Part shown: positions 43,554 to 55,190 of the stretch, piece by piece
How positions within the stretch are numbered: position 1 is the stretch's first letter
Layout: each line of letters starts with the position of its first letter
Position numbers and translations under genes: made by a program
The notes under the pieces: generated by a model
The model's database searches: none
The model's input: only the letters and a program-made list of their open reading frames with translations
What the model was told of the DNA's origin: nothing
Assembly: GCA_963995505.1 (NCBI GenBank)
Contig: OZ023184.1
Coordinates: 3,596,001 to 3,660,000 of the forward strand
Direction of reading: 5' to 3'
Source: Hypericum androsaemum
Taxonomy: Eukaryota; Streptophyta; Magnoliopsida; Malpighiales; Hypericaceae
Length of the DNA stretch: 64,000 bases

Positions 43554-46500
43554 ATGGAAATGCCCGGCCGGAGATCCAACAACTACACGCTCCTCAGCCA
43601 GTACCCCGACGAGCAGCCTCCGCCGGCCACCCCGCCGCCGCCTTCATACTACGATTCATCCGTCTCCAGCGCCGCCGCCGCCGGGAAGTTGCGGCCGAGC
43701 TTCGACTGGGATGCTTCCGCCGGCGACCAGCGCCGGAATCCCACCATCCCTTACTCCTCGCTGCAGCGGCAGTCCAGCGGGAGCAGCTTCGGGGAGAGCT
43801 CCCTCTCCGGAGAGTACTACGTCGCCGGCGCCGGCGCCGGCCAGTCCAACGCCGAGGCCGATCCGTACGGTTACCTCAACGAGGACGGCTCCTCGCCGTT
43901 CCTGAGGCCCGTCGCTAGGGGAGGCGGCCCGGCCGTGGACCCCACCGGGCACAACAATAATAGCAATAGTAACAATAACATGGGGGCGGCTACCCCGATC
44001 ACTAACAGCAACACGGCGCCCAATACGGGGTCGTCTTCGGGGAAGAGCTGGGCGCAGCAGACGGAGGAGAGCTACCAGCTGCAGCTGGCGCTGGCGCTGA
44101 GGCTGTCGTCCGAGGCTACCTGCGCGGATGATCCGAACTTCCTGGATCCAGTCCCTGATGAATCTGTGCTGCGGTCCTCATCCCGGTCCAATTCGCCTGA
44201 GGCCCTATCACATCGGTTTTGGGTAAGGTTCATGATTTCTTTTCCCGCCATTGCATTGGTATTGCGTGGATCAGCTGGTGGAGGGGTAGACTGAGATGGA
44301 ATTTTTAGCTAATAGGTCAGAACATAGTTATACCATGGGTTAACTCCGTGAAGCGTCCAGTAGAGTAAATGCAGATGTTTTGTGGGTGTGGGGTGAATTG
44401 CGTTGGGTTTTTTGATTCACTGTTCTTGTTATTGCTGGTTCTTGATTGTGTCCTGATAATGGCGACTGTTTGCAACGTTGAAGATGCTTGTGACCACTTC
44501 TTGCTTGGCTTTGTCTGAGGTTACTGTGATTCAAGAATATTCTGATTCTTATTAACTTAATGTGCTTCAGGTTAATGGTTGCTTGTCTTACTTCGACAAA
44601 GTTCCGGATGGGTTTTACCTGATTCATGGAATGGATCCATATATTTGGACTGTCTGTACTGATCTTCAAGAGAATGGCCGAATACCTTCTCTCGAATCTC
44701 TGAAGTCAGTTGATCCTAGTAGCGATTCTTCCCTGGAGGTGGTTTTTGTTGACAGACATAGTGATCCAAGCTTGAAAGAACTACAAAATAGAGTCCACAA
44801 CATTTCTTGCAACTGTATAACGACTAAAGAGGTTGTTGATCAGCTGGCGAAGCTTGTCTGCAACAGGATGGGGTGAGTTCCATTTATTCTTTGTGCTAAT
44901 ATCTGTGAAGATTTGGAGAATTCATTGTTCTACATTATGATTTGCGTTTCTGGATTTTTTTTTTTCTGATCGAGTTTTGTTGTTACTATAAGGGGTTCAG
45001 CCTCAGTGGGGGAAGATGAATACATTTCCATATGGAGAGAATGCAGCTATGATCTAAAAGATTGCCTAGGATCCGTGGTAGTCCCTATAGGCAGCTTATC
45101 TGTTGGTTTATGTAGACATCGAGCTTTACTTTTCAAGGTAAGGCACTGCATTATATATTTTTATAGTTGTTTCCTCGTGCTGTCAATTTGTTTATTCAAC
45201 AAGGTAGATGTTATGGTTATATAGTCCTAACCCTTTTTCCATTTTATTTATTTGCTACTCAAGAATCATTCCTCAATTATATGAGTTGTTTAGGTACTTG
45301 CAGACTCCATAGATCTTCCTTGTCGAATTGCTAAAGGATGCAGATATTGTAAAAGAGATAATGCGTCCTCATGCCTTGTTCGGTTTGGGCTTGACAGGTA
45401 AATTTGTTATCTCGACCTATTTGGTATATAAAGAAGTGCAACAATGTGACAGAAGAAGTATTTGATGCAAATAGAAGAGTTTTGATGGGTAGGAAAAACC
45501 CAGGGTGATTTTACAGATAGGTGTTACACTCCTGTCCTTTTGGTGTAGAGGTAGATATTTTGGTAATGTTCTCAATTTTACTGATTCTGTGGAAGATTGT
45601 AACATATCTTCTTGATGTAGGGGCACTCCCCATTTGATTGAAATTAAAATTCTTTTCTCAATAAAACATGATGCATCGAAAGAACTTGTAGTATACTGTT
45701 TGTTTTTTCCTACATGCCATGACGTGTTGCATTCATGTCATGTTGAAGCAATGAGAATTAGGGCTGCCGATTATCTGCAAGGTCTGAGGCCTAGTTTCTT
45801 TAATTTCAGGGAATATCTTGTTGATTTAGTTGGAAAGCCAGGTTGCTTAAGTGAGCCTGATTCTCTGCTCAATGGTCCCTCATCCATCGTTATTTCTTCG
45901 CCGTTGCGCTTTCCACGAGTCAGATCAGCCGAACCAGCTATTGATTTTAGGTCGCTGGCCAAACAGTATTTTACAGATTTCGAGTCACTTAACATTGTAT
46001 TTGATGATGTTGCAGCAGGTAATACTTTGGAAGGCAGTGATACGTTTTATGATTCTGGTTGTTGTGCTCTACTTGTCTCTTATTATTCTAATAAAAAGGT
46101 TTCTTCTGTAATCTTTGCACCTCTGCTCATATCGGTAATGCATGATTCATCACTGTCTCTATATCATGGATATATTTTTCGGGCTTGCTGCTCGGTCTTG
46201 TTCGTAAATGGTTGACTAATGAAGTGCTTCCTCTAAGATAAACTCACATGAACATCCAGCTTGTTACTTGGGGATGTTCTGCTTGCATATCTGACTACCA
46301 TTATAGTTTTATCTTCTGAGATGTTTGGAACCAAAATTGATGTCGTCTTGTTTGAGTGCGTGAGATCTGTTTCAGTATTCTCACAAAAGGAGCGAGAAAC
46401 TTGTTTGTATGTTGGCTGCACTTCATACGTCCTCATTTAATTTAGAACATTGGCAGCTAGAATTTCCTTGCCAAAAATTTTGGGCCGAATCTCCTTTTGA

Positions 46501-49500
46501 TCTCTCCCTTTTTGAACGATATAGTTCGAAAACAGCATCCACTCTTGTAGATCCATGTCCTGTCCCCTTGCATGGTTAAATTCTGGGTTAGTCAGTTATT
46601 CTAGTACAAGGTTTCTCAATCTGCTTGTTGTTACCGGCTATTATTGCAGGTAGTACTGTAGATGAAGAAACTTCTGCTCTATATGCTGAACAAGATCAAA
46701 CTAGTGCAGACATACAAATGAAAATTACAAGTGACAGCTATGAACTATCTAATTTACCTCTACCCTTGAAAGCTGGTCAGTTGAGTGGCCAAGAGAGGAA
46801 CATTCTGCTTTCTAGACAATGTGATTCTTCACAGAGCAGCAGACCAACAACCAATGCGGTGAAAAATCCAATCCCATTGAAACACATGCTGCCAGTTGAG
46901 CATTTACACCCACTTTTACTGCCAGAGCAGGGAGTAAATATTAGTAAAGACTCGAGGTTTTCTGGAATTAGTCAGTTGGGTCCCAGTAAAGCAAGTAAAG
47001 AAATATCTCTGGATGTGGAGGATTTGGATATTCCTTGGAGTGATCTTGTTTTGAAAGAGAGAATCGGATCAGGTATCTCCCATTCTTTGTTTGATTTACA
47101 TTTTCAGAGGAAACCACTGTTTCTTCAAAGAGAGCGTAAATCGTTTAATTTTTCTTCTATTCTTATTTGGATATTGCACTCATTGGGCTGGGAGGGAGAG
47201 AAGAGAGGGAGCTTGATTATGCTTTGTCATGATTTTTCCCATCAGAGATTTGTTGAAGGCTGAATAACCTTAATGGGAACCTGGTATCCTCTTTTTCAGG
47301 TTCTTTTGGAACCGTTCATCGTGCTGAATGGCATGGCTCGGTAAGCTTTGAGTTCTTGTTTGTGTCATTACATATAGATTAGAATATCGAGGGTTTTGTG
47401 CTATTCTTTGGATGATTTTTGGAATACAAGTTATAATCTATATGTTAGATCCCTCTGCTACCGAAGAAGCATAAATTCATGTGGGAGTTTCAACCTTTTA
47501 GATGCCCCTGCAGGAGGATCAGTTACTTATAATCTGTTATTCTAAGATACAATTTGATCGATACTTCTCTGGCTTATTTCTTTGTTGTTAATGTGGCAAA
47601 TTTCAGGATGTTGCTGTGAAAATTCTCATGGAGCAAGACTATCATGCAGATCGGTTCGATGAGTTCGTGAGAGAGGTATATTGTGTTAGAAGTTCTCATC
47701 AATTTCGTGGTTATCTCCAGACAATGTATATTGAACTTATTCAATATGGTCTTTTAATTACTTTATCTTTGATCATTAGGTTTCCATAATGAAACGACTA
47801 CGGCATCCAAACATAGTTCTTTTCATGGGTGCCGTTACTCAGCCCCCCAACTTGTCTATAGTTACGGAGTACCTATCTAGGTATTTTATGTGTTTAAAGA
47901 GGACATCATTCTCTATCTATCTCTCCTGTTACTTGCAATAGCACAAGAAGATCACCTCGGTCCAATCAATAAGAATGACAATACGATGACTTTTGTGCTT
48001 TCTTTGCAGAGGAAGCTTGTATAGGCTCTTGCACAAGTCTGGTGCTAGAGAGGCATTGGATGAAAGACGTCGCTTGAGTATGGCTTATGATGTGGTATGG
48101 TCCGTATGGATTACATGCTTGGTGTTATATTTTGTGTGTAATTTTTTTTTACTACTTTTTTGTGTGTTTTGAATCTTTTGATGTACCGATTTTTTGGGAT
48201 TGGGTTTTTGCTGATTTATTTCAGGCTAAGGGCATGAATTATCTTCATAAACGCAATCCCCCTATTGTACACAGGGATTTGAAGTCTCCCAATTTGTTAG
48301 TTGACAAAAAGTATACAGTGAAGGTAAGAGTTCTTTCTTGGCCGTCAATCGTCATGCAGTGTAGCCTCTTAGTTCCTTTTTAACAGTGAAATGCTAGGTT
48401 GGTTAGTCCTGATGGGAGGACCACTTTGCTCGAATATGCTTTCTGAAGTTTCAGCTCGATCTTCCTGTTTTAAGATTGATCTGTATTTTGTATTTTGCTG
48501 TTCTCTTATTTGCTTGAATTCTTCTGGTCTTTTCAGGTTTGTGATTTTGGCCTTTCTCGTTTAAAGGCAAATACATTTCTTTCATCGAAGTCCGCTGCAG
48601 GCACTGTAAGTGGAATTAAATTATCAAAAGGGACTCCCCTTAAAGTGAAAAAGGAACTGTTCATTTCAATAATAATGTTGTTCTGTTCTTTTATAAGCCT
48701 GAGTGGATGGCACCAGAAGTTCTTCGTGATGAACCATCAAATGAGAAGTCAGATGTGTACAGTTTCGGTGTGATTTTGTGGGAACTTGCAACGCTACAAC
48801 AACCATGGAGCAATTTGAATCCAGCACAGGTTTGACGTTTGAATTTGCAAGTTGAAACTTTTACTCTTTTATTTTTATTTGCTGTCATATGCTGAAACTC
48901 TTACCGAGCTGAATGAATTTGGCCAGTTATGATTTTGAAATAGCGAAATGGTGCATAGCTAGGAAGTCCTCTGGAAATCCACTTTATTTAAAGATCTCTA
49001 CTACTACTTCTGAAGGGAAAACCTTAAGCTGATTTTGAACATGGTAGTGGACCAGATCATAGTGGAGCACTTTACTGTTGTGGTTTCTTTATCCAACCAC
49101 TAGTAAACTTTCCACCTGCAGGAAGGGTGTTGGCTATAGGGGCCAGATTTTATTGATCTAGGTATGAGTGATTTGTCATGTAGAAAGGCCCCAAACAGCT
49201 CCCTTGTTGTTGCTGTTCTAGACGAAGCTTATCCCCAAACAAGTATTTGTCATAATGAGATTGGTTGCATGGTAGCATCCTCCAGTAAGAGAATTGTAAC
49301 GATGAGAAGAATTTGGGGAACAATAAGCTGGACCAGCTACATCTCCTCATTCAATATTACAGACAGTACTAACTATGAAGGTTAAGTCCACGAGCCTGGT
49401 TAACTAGTGCGGAACCAGCAGACCCAGGATCAATTAATTTAAACCATGTATCTACCTGATGGTGTGTAGCTTTAGGGGTCCCTATGTTGAGGACTTTGAG

Positions 49501-50058
49501 ATTATGTTGTTTATGAAGATATGACCTCTGGCTGTTTAAAATGCGCTTGCCCCAAGTTCGATGTAGTGGGGGGGCTATGTGCTTGAGAAGATTATTGCAA
49601 AAGGACCTAAGATCGTGCACGTGTTGTCCATGGCGAAGCAACTATATGCTTGTTTCTTGCATTTTGTGTGTGTTGTGTGGTCTTGATGTTGCGCTTCTTG
49701 GCATTCGTCTCTGTTTGGTTTGTTCAAAGATGTTGTATCAATGCATTTGATGCTCACAGGTTGTAGCAGCGGTTGGCTTCAAGTGCAAAAGGCTTGAGAT
49801 TCCACGCGATTTAAATCCACATGTGGCCTTAATAATTGAGTCCTGCTGGGCTAAGTGAGTTTAAATTCTTGAATGTAGTAGCGTGCCCCAGGGAAAAAGG
49901 AAACGACCTATAAAAGTTTGCATCTTCTCCTGTGTATTTTCTCTTGCAGTGAGCCGTGGAAGCGGCCATCATTTGCCGGTATAATGGAATCCTTAAGATC
50001 GTTGATTAAACCAGCTACGCCTCAGCCTGCTCATGTGGATTTGCCTCTACTCAGCTGA
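43554..50058 (+). CDS. CTR1: CTR1, Raf-like protein kinase repressing ethylene signalling
   Basis: Negative regulator of ethylene signalling; the family acts at the ER with ethylene receptors and phosphorylates EIN2. Fifteen exons join in phase: 43554-44222, 44571-44872, 44993-45137, 45294-45397, 45810-46018, 46650-47072, 47300-47340, 47607-47675, 47780-47880, 48010-48094, 48225-48323, 48537-48605, 48698-48829, 49760-49854, 49950-50058, giving about 883 residues (Arabidopsis CTR1 is about 820). The N-terminus begins [20 protein letters not shown] and is rich in Ser, Gly and Asn. The EDR1/CTR1 regulatory domain follows (residues about 190-470, with [19 protein letters not shown]). The kinase domain starts near 610: GSGSFG loop, VAVKIL lysine near 636, HRDLKSPN near 732, DFGLSR near 752, [13 protein letters not shown]. 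The catalytic residues are present. A 16-codon upstream frame lies before the start. Confidence 0.96.
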
Positions 50059-50640
50059 TGACACTCGGGGATAATATACGCCATACTACTTTCACAGTGA
50101 GATTTTTATCTGCCAGAGTTGAGTATTGTTGAGATACTCTCAGGTACGCTTTCTAGACCGAGTATTTTAGTCGGCTGGTCTTTCGACATTTTAACTGCAA
50201 TAAGAAGCTCTAGCATATGCTTTCAAACGGCAGAGATTTCGTTCCATTAATGATGAAATTCGTCGAGAAAGGAAAAATAGCCCCCCTGCATTCGATAGCT
50301 GTAAATCAGAAGCCCGACTCTCATTCTTGCTTGCTTCTGCGCAGAATCATTGTTGTACAGCGACTCGAAGATCGGGGATTCTTGCATCCTTCCATCCCAA
50401 GCCAAAATTTTCCCCTTTCACAGGAAACTTGTACAAAATTGTGGCCCGCGAATTTGTATGTAAAAATATGCAACTTGATTGTTTTAATGAGAAGCGCCAA
50501 CTGTTTAACAGGTGCTTCTGTTGCTGAGAAACTCCCGAGCTGTTACCAAGTAGCTAAAAGTTTAATTTCCGTCCAAAAGTGGCAATGAGTAGAGTACGGT
50601 AAGGACCGGACCCCAAGTATTTCTAGAAACAACTAGTGAC
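50059..50640. other. 3' UTR and downstream region of CTR1
   Basis: Open frames here overlap on one strand but have no family pattern. Most of it is probably 3' UTR. Confidence 0.4.
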
Positions 50641-51561
50641 ATGCTCACTGGAACCCCATAAAACAAGTAGTGGTTCTGGTTTCCCATCCCATCATGAGTA
50701 GTCCCTGCCTTTTAAAAAAGCACTGGTCCCAGAAAACAACGCGACGTCACCGGCTAATTTATATTAGTCTGTCATAATCTGTTAAATTTCTGAAATATTA
50801 GGATTTCTTTATAGTTTTCCCAGCAAATTTTAAAACCAGGGGCGGCACCGGTTTTGAGTAAAAAAAATTCATCTCCTCTCTGATGTGACTCGGCTTAAGA
50901 CCTTATTGGCCAGATGACTTGGCTTAACCAGCAAGCAAAAGACCATCCGGTTGGTCCCATTACAATAGAATCTATGTCCATGTTCGTTGTTACTACTGCC
51001 TTCCCTTGCATTGCACCCAAGGCAACAAAACTAACTGAATTTTAGTCCATGTGAATATCTAACTTATTGAATTCAATCAAATCTTCAAAATGAAAAAGAT
51101 ACTTAAAAAATAATTTTTAAATAGCGTTCGATAATACTCGACTCTAATATTCGGTTAAAAAAATGTAGTACAAAATAACAACCACTTAAATCAAGTGCTG
51201 AGAAAATTGTTCAGAGAGTACTTTGTCACATTTTACAGATCCTATCGGCTCGAGATATACAACAAATATCTTGCCCTCCCGTAAGCGGGCCTGGGCCCAC
51301 GGGCTTACGTAACTACCAGGAAGCTACATAACCGAATTTATTTTCCCGCCTCGCAAGGGATTATTTTGTCAATTTCTTCTCTGGCCAAGTGAAGGTCCAC
51401 CCCCGACGGGATTTTTTATATATTATATTTTCTGGCACCGCCTCACCTGAGATATTTTCATCGAACAGTTTGTCGGCGACGACACACGCTCGCCCATAAA
51501 TACACGCACATGTCGCCACTACCGACGACCCAAACACTGAGGATTCTCCATCTCTTCGAAA
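50641..51561 (+). promoter_or_regulatory. promoter and 5' leader region of HSFA3
   Basis: Upstream region of the heat-shock factor gene. It contains a DRE-type core on the - strand at 51472-51477 and CCCGCC/GCCCACGGGC patches. A TATA-like TTTATATATTATA lies near 51415-51427. Confidence 0.4.
51472..51477 (-). promoter_or_regulatory. DRE/CRT core GCCGAC
   Basis: GTCGGC on the + strand is GCCGAC on the - strand, the DREB2-bound drought/heat element, 85 bases upstream of the HSFA3 start codon. In Arabidopsis, HsfA3 is a direct DREB2A target through DRE sites. A 6-mer can occur by chance. Confidence 0.35.
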
Positions 51562-53406
51562 ATGTTCCCGCCGCCGCGGCCGATGGAGTGCCTGGCTCCG
51601 GGGAGCCCGATGGTGCCGCCGTTCCTGTCGAAGACGTACGACCTCGTCGAGGAGGCCGCGCTGGACGGGGTTCTGTCGTGGGGGGCCGCCGGGGAGAGCT
51701 TCGTGGTGTGGGACCCGCTCGAGTTCTCCAGGTCCGTCCTCCCCCGCCACTTCAAACACAACAACTTCTCCAGCTTCGTCCGCCAGCTCAATACTTACGT
51801 GGGTATCCCATTTTGTAAATTAAAATAAATAAATAAATATAAATATTGATCTCTAGCCGCATGAAAGATCCCATTTTTGTGCATTTCGGTTGGTGTTTGT
51901 GCGGTTTGTAATTGCTTTGGGGGGGAACTTGTGTACTTGGATTTTCCTTTTCCTCTGTAATTTCGTGGTTTGAATTTGTAATTGAGATGTAATTTCTTCT
52001 TGAGATGATGTAATTTCGTGGTTAGGGTTTCGTTGGCTTCTTTTAGTTTAGGGTTTGTATAATGTAAAAATTGCAGCTGAGCTTTTGATGACCTACTACC
52101 TGCAATAACCGCCAGAGGAGGGGAGTTGCATCTCGTACAGGTAGAATTCGCGGTTCTGGTAGATTCGTTTCGTACCGTTGATATTTAAGTGTTTGATCTT
52201 CGTTTGCTCAATTTTTTCGCTTATTCGATGTATTCCCTTTGTGTGATGGAGATCCAGAGATTACCCGAATGTTGTAATATGCTTCGAATTGTTGGTATTT
52301 CAACATGAAACACGTATTCGGAATGGCTGGTTGTCTGTTTATGTTTGTGTTTGAATTGATTTGGGTTGTTTCTTCAGGGGTTTCGCAAGATTGACACCGA
52401 TAAGTGGGAGTTTGCAAATGAATCTTTCCGTCGTGGCGAAAAGCAGCTGTTGAAGAATATCCAGAGGCGCAAGTCGCCCCAGTCTCAGCTGGTTGGGGTG
52501 CAGGCTCGGCCTTCTTTTGAATCAGGGAAGTCTGGGCTGGAAGGTGAGGTAGAGATGTTGAGGAAAGAGAGAGGTCACATGATGGACGAGGTCGTGGAGT
52601 TGCAGCAGCAGCAACATGGGGTGGTCCGGCATGTAGGAGAAGTGAATCGGAGGCTTAGGGCAGCAGAACAGAAGCAGAAGCAAATGTTGTCTTTCTTGTC
52701 CAAGTTGTTCCAGAATCAAGAATTCTTGGCGCGCCTTAGGCAACAAAAAGAACAAGGACTTATTGGTTTGCCCAGGACGAAAAGGAGGTTTGTCAGCCAC
52801 CAAGCTCATGGAGATGGTCGAAACAGGATGTCCATGGAAGAGAAGATTGTGAAATATGAACCTGAAAGTGTGGTCCCTGAGGTGAATTCTGTTCATATGG
52901 AGCCAACTGATGATTATGTCCTGCAAGATATTGGTCAAGATGCAGGAGAGATGCCATTTCAAATCGAGGATATTGCTTTCCAGGAGGCAACCGCATCAGA
53001 TGAACTGGAAAAGGCTCAAGGATTAATCCGCGCCACCAAGCCGGTTGGAGAAAAGACATTGACCATGGGAAGAGAAGATTTCAAGGGGAAAAGCATTGCA
53101 ACCCCAAAACAAGAGATTGACCCCGAGTATCTTGTCTCTTTTCCTCAGGAATTCGCAGGGAAGAAAGAGTTTTTGGAATTCCCATCTCCGGAGCTTGAAA
53201 GCATGGTTGAGCAAGATGATTTATGGAACCTGGGATTGGATGCTCAAACTGGCATGTCTAGCTCTACCAGTGAACTGTGGGATAGTCATGTTAACTATGA
53301 TGTTCCAGAATTCTGGTCGACGGATTTCTCGGATATATGGGACGTGGGTTCTGCTCGAGAAGCAGGAGGGCCAGGCATCACTTCGTGGCCTTCAGAGGAG
53401 CCATGA
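51562..53406 (+). CDS. HSFA3: class A heat-shock transcription factor, A3 type
   Basis: Binds heat-shock elements as a trimer in the nucleus. Two exons, 51562-51798 and 52378-53406, encode 421 residues. The intron sits in the DNA-binding domain between NTY and GFRK, the conserved HSF intron position. Seen in order: DNA-binding domain about 18-112 ([52 protein letters not shown]), linker, HR-A/B coiled coil about 133-203 with the class A spacing, a basic RTKRRF stretch (possible nuclear signal), and a C-terminus rich in Trp within acidic context ([29 protein letters not shown]). The Trp-based activation motifs, in place of typical AHA motifs, point to HsfA3. ATG 51562 gives the usual short leader before the domain. 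Confidence 0.93.
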
Positions 53407-53668
53407 GGGTCTAGCTACTAAGTAGATAATTGGACCAGCGAATAAAGATCCGTAGATGTTAGATATTTCCTTACATGATTGGATCTACTTAGTAGGACAT
53501 TGCTTAGAAAAAATTACTTTAATTGAGTGCCATTTCTGATTATTTTACTTGCATAATTTTCTCCTCTCTCTGGTATGCTTTGACACAGATTCTTTCAAGC
53601 TTTTGCATATTGCAGGGACAACCAAGGAGACGGAGCAAAACTTAGGCATTAGCTGCTATATTCAACTA
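53407..53668. other. 3' UTR of HSFA3, convergent with the RPF2 pseudogene
   Basis: Lies between the HSFA3 stop codon and the pseudogene stop codon; no further gene. Confidence 0.5.
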
Positions 53669-55035
53669 CTACTCGGTATCTTCCTTCTGCTTCTTCGACG
53701 ATCGATCTTCGTTTCCGTTCTTCAATTTAGCTTCGCGAAGCTCTCTCTTCACTCCTTTGGGCATGTTGGCAGGCATTTCGCCAATCTGGTAAACAACAAT
53801 AACAGGAGGAGAAGTGAGGTCAGATTTCTATATAAATACGAAATAATAGATCCAAGTACATTAGAAAAGACGTCTAAGCGTAACCAAGTCTCCTAACTAG
53901 AGGGCCATAAGGCACCTCATCAGCCTCAGAGAAAGAGGTTGCGGTTGCTAGGCTCCGTAAAATCCTCGGGTGGTAAAAATCTTGTGGGAAAACCCGCAAG
54001 AGGGAAAGAGCACCTCGGCAAGGTCAGAGTTACCCGCCTTGATGTTGATACCGCCAAGTTTGATCTCATCCCTAGTCGTACGAGTACATTAATTCTTCGA
54101 AAAACGTCTAACCCAAATAGCTACCAAATATTTTGTAAGTGCATTCTTACCTTTTGATCAGGAATGTAAATCCTCCCGATTTTCCCGTCCAAAGGATACT
54201 TACTAACGTTTTTAATCTGCCAAGAAAGAAAGATTCAAGTCGCGCACTAAGTCACAGAGAAATTCAGTCCCAAAGAAGTTGGCCAAGAGAGATTTGAGTA
54301 ATGAGACCTTCTTCTTGGCCTGGTCTTTAGCTGTTTTCATGGCTTCTTTCCTCAAATCCTCGTTGGGGAGCCAGTGGCGGCGGACCACCAAATCCATGGA
54401 TGGAGGGGCCGACTTCCACCAGTTCCATCCGGGGGACTACCGTGCCGGACTTTTTAAGCCACAGAGCACAGTGGGTGAGGATGACACGCTTTGAAGACAC
54501 GACTGTACATACGAAGGCGCCATCCATCCCGGCAAGATTCAGATTCTCCACCACCTGCAACACATTGATGATCAAGCAAATCAATCATCAAACTTGAAAA
54601 CACGAGAATGGCCGAGTCTCACAGCTGACGCGCACCTCTCTGCGTAAGAGATCAAGCTCAAATGCTTCAACTCGCCATTGTACCATACACGAAGATGCTG
54701 CAATCGGTCTTGAGGGAGAAGAGGCCCAATGAGGTCTCACCCCCGCTTTCGAAGGGCCCAATGTTGTCGTTCTTGTGCGTGTACCTCACCACAGAGACCC
54801 GCTTCAGGTGGTATATCTCCTTCAGCACCGAGTTCAACACGCAGGTCGTCTTCGTCCCCTGCAGAATCAGTCTCTTCTTCCCGCCCTCCACCTGTGGGAC
54901 CCGCAACATCAGACCATATAAATAACAACAGAGCATCGGAGATTCGGAGGTCAGGTGGGTTGCTTACGAGCATAGGGGCGCGCTTTTCCAGCGCGCGCTT
55001 GGCTCTGGTTACCTTCTTGCGCGAGAAGACAGTAA
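53669..55035 (-). pseudogene. RPF2: RPF2-like Brix-domain ribosome biogenesis protein, broken
   Basis: RPF2 works with RRS1 to load 5S RNP during 60S subunit assembly in the nucleolus. On the - strand five exon remnants in proper order keep GT-AG junctions: about 55035-54969 (RAKRALEKRAP), 54891-54636 (LILQGTKTTCVLNSVLKEIY, RYTHKNDNIGPFESGGE, FVYG), 54554-54308 (VVENLNLAGMD, KKSGTVVPRMELVEVGPS, MDLVVRRHWLPNEDLRKEAM), 54216-54151 (GKIGRIYIPDQK) and 53785-53669 (KGVKRELREAKLKNGN, stop). Damage: no start codon in the expected place; a deletion removing roughly 65-75 residues between FVYG and ELKHL, after which the frame is lost; and a 4-base insertion (ATCC repeated) between VEVGPS and MDLVV. 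Kept introns show a duplicated gene and not a processed copy. It converges on HSFA3. Confidence 0.82.
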
Positions 55036-55053
55036 CCCCAAGGAACTTAAGGC

Positions 55054-55094
55054 AGGGTTTTAGATTCCACCAAAAAAAAAGGGTAGGGTTTTAG
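55054..55094 (+). mobile_element. A-tail micro-insertion with 10-bp target duplication
   Basis: AGGGTTTTAG at 55054-55063 and 55085-55094 flanks ATTCCACC followed by nine A and GGGT. Confidence 0.55.
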
Positions 55095-55190
55095 GGTAAG
55101 TTGTATGGGCCGGACTTCTTGTTTTGGCCCAGCCCATATAGCCAGAGTTCATTATCACTTGAATAAACTTGAACCAAACATTGGAGCTAG

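Noticed and set aside
45634..46215. Upstream start of CTR1 exon 5 at the ORF start near 45634
   Set aside because: The protein match begins only at the acceptor 45809/45810; earlier residues are translated intron.
49164..49750. Small ORFs in CTR1 intron 13 as a nested gene
   Set aside because: No family pattern and no supporting splice or promoter structure; ordinary intron sequence.
54667..54936. Functional Brix-domain gene
   Set aside because: Middle of the domain is deleted, the frame breaks twice and no start codon is in place; called as pseudogene instead.
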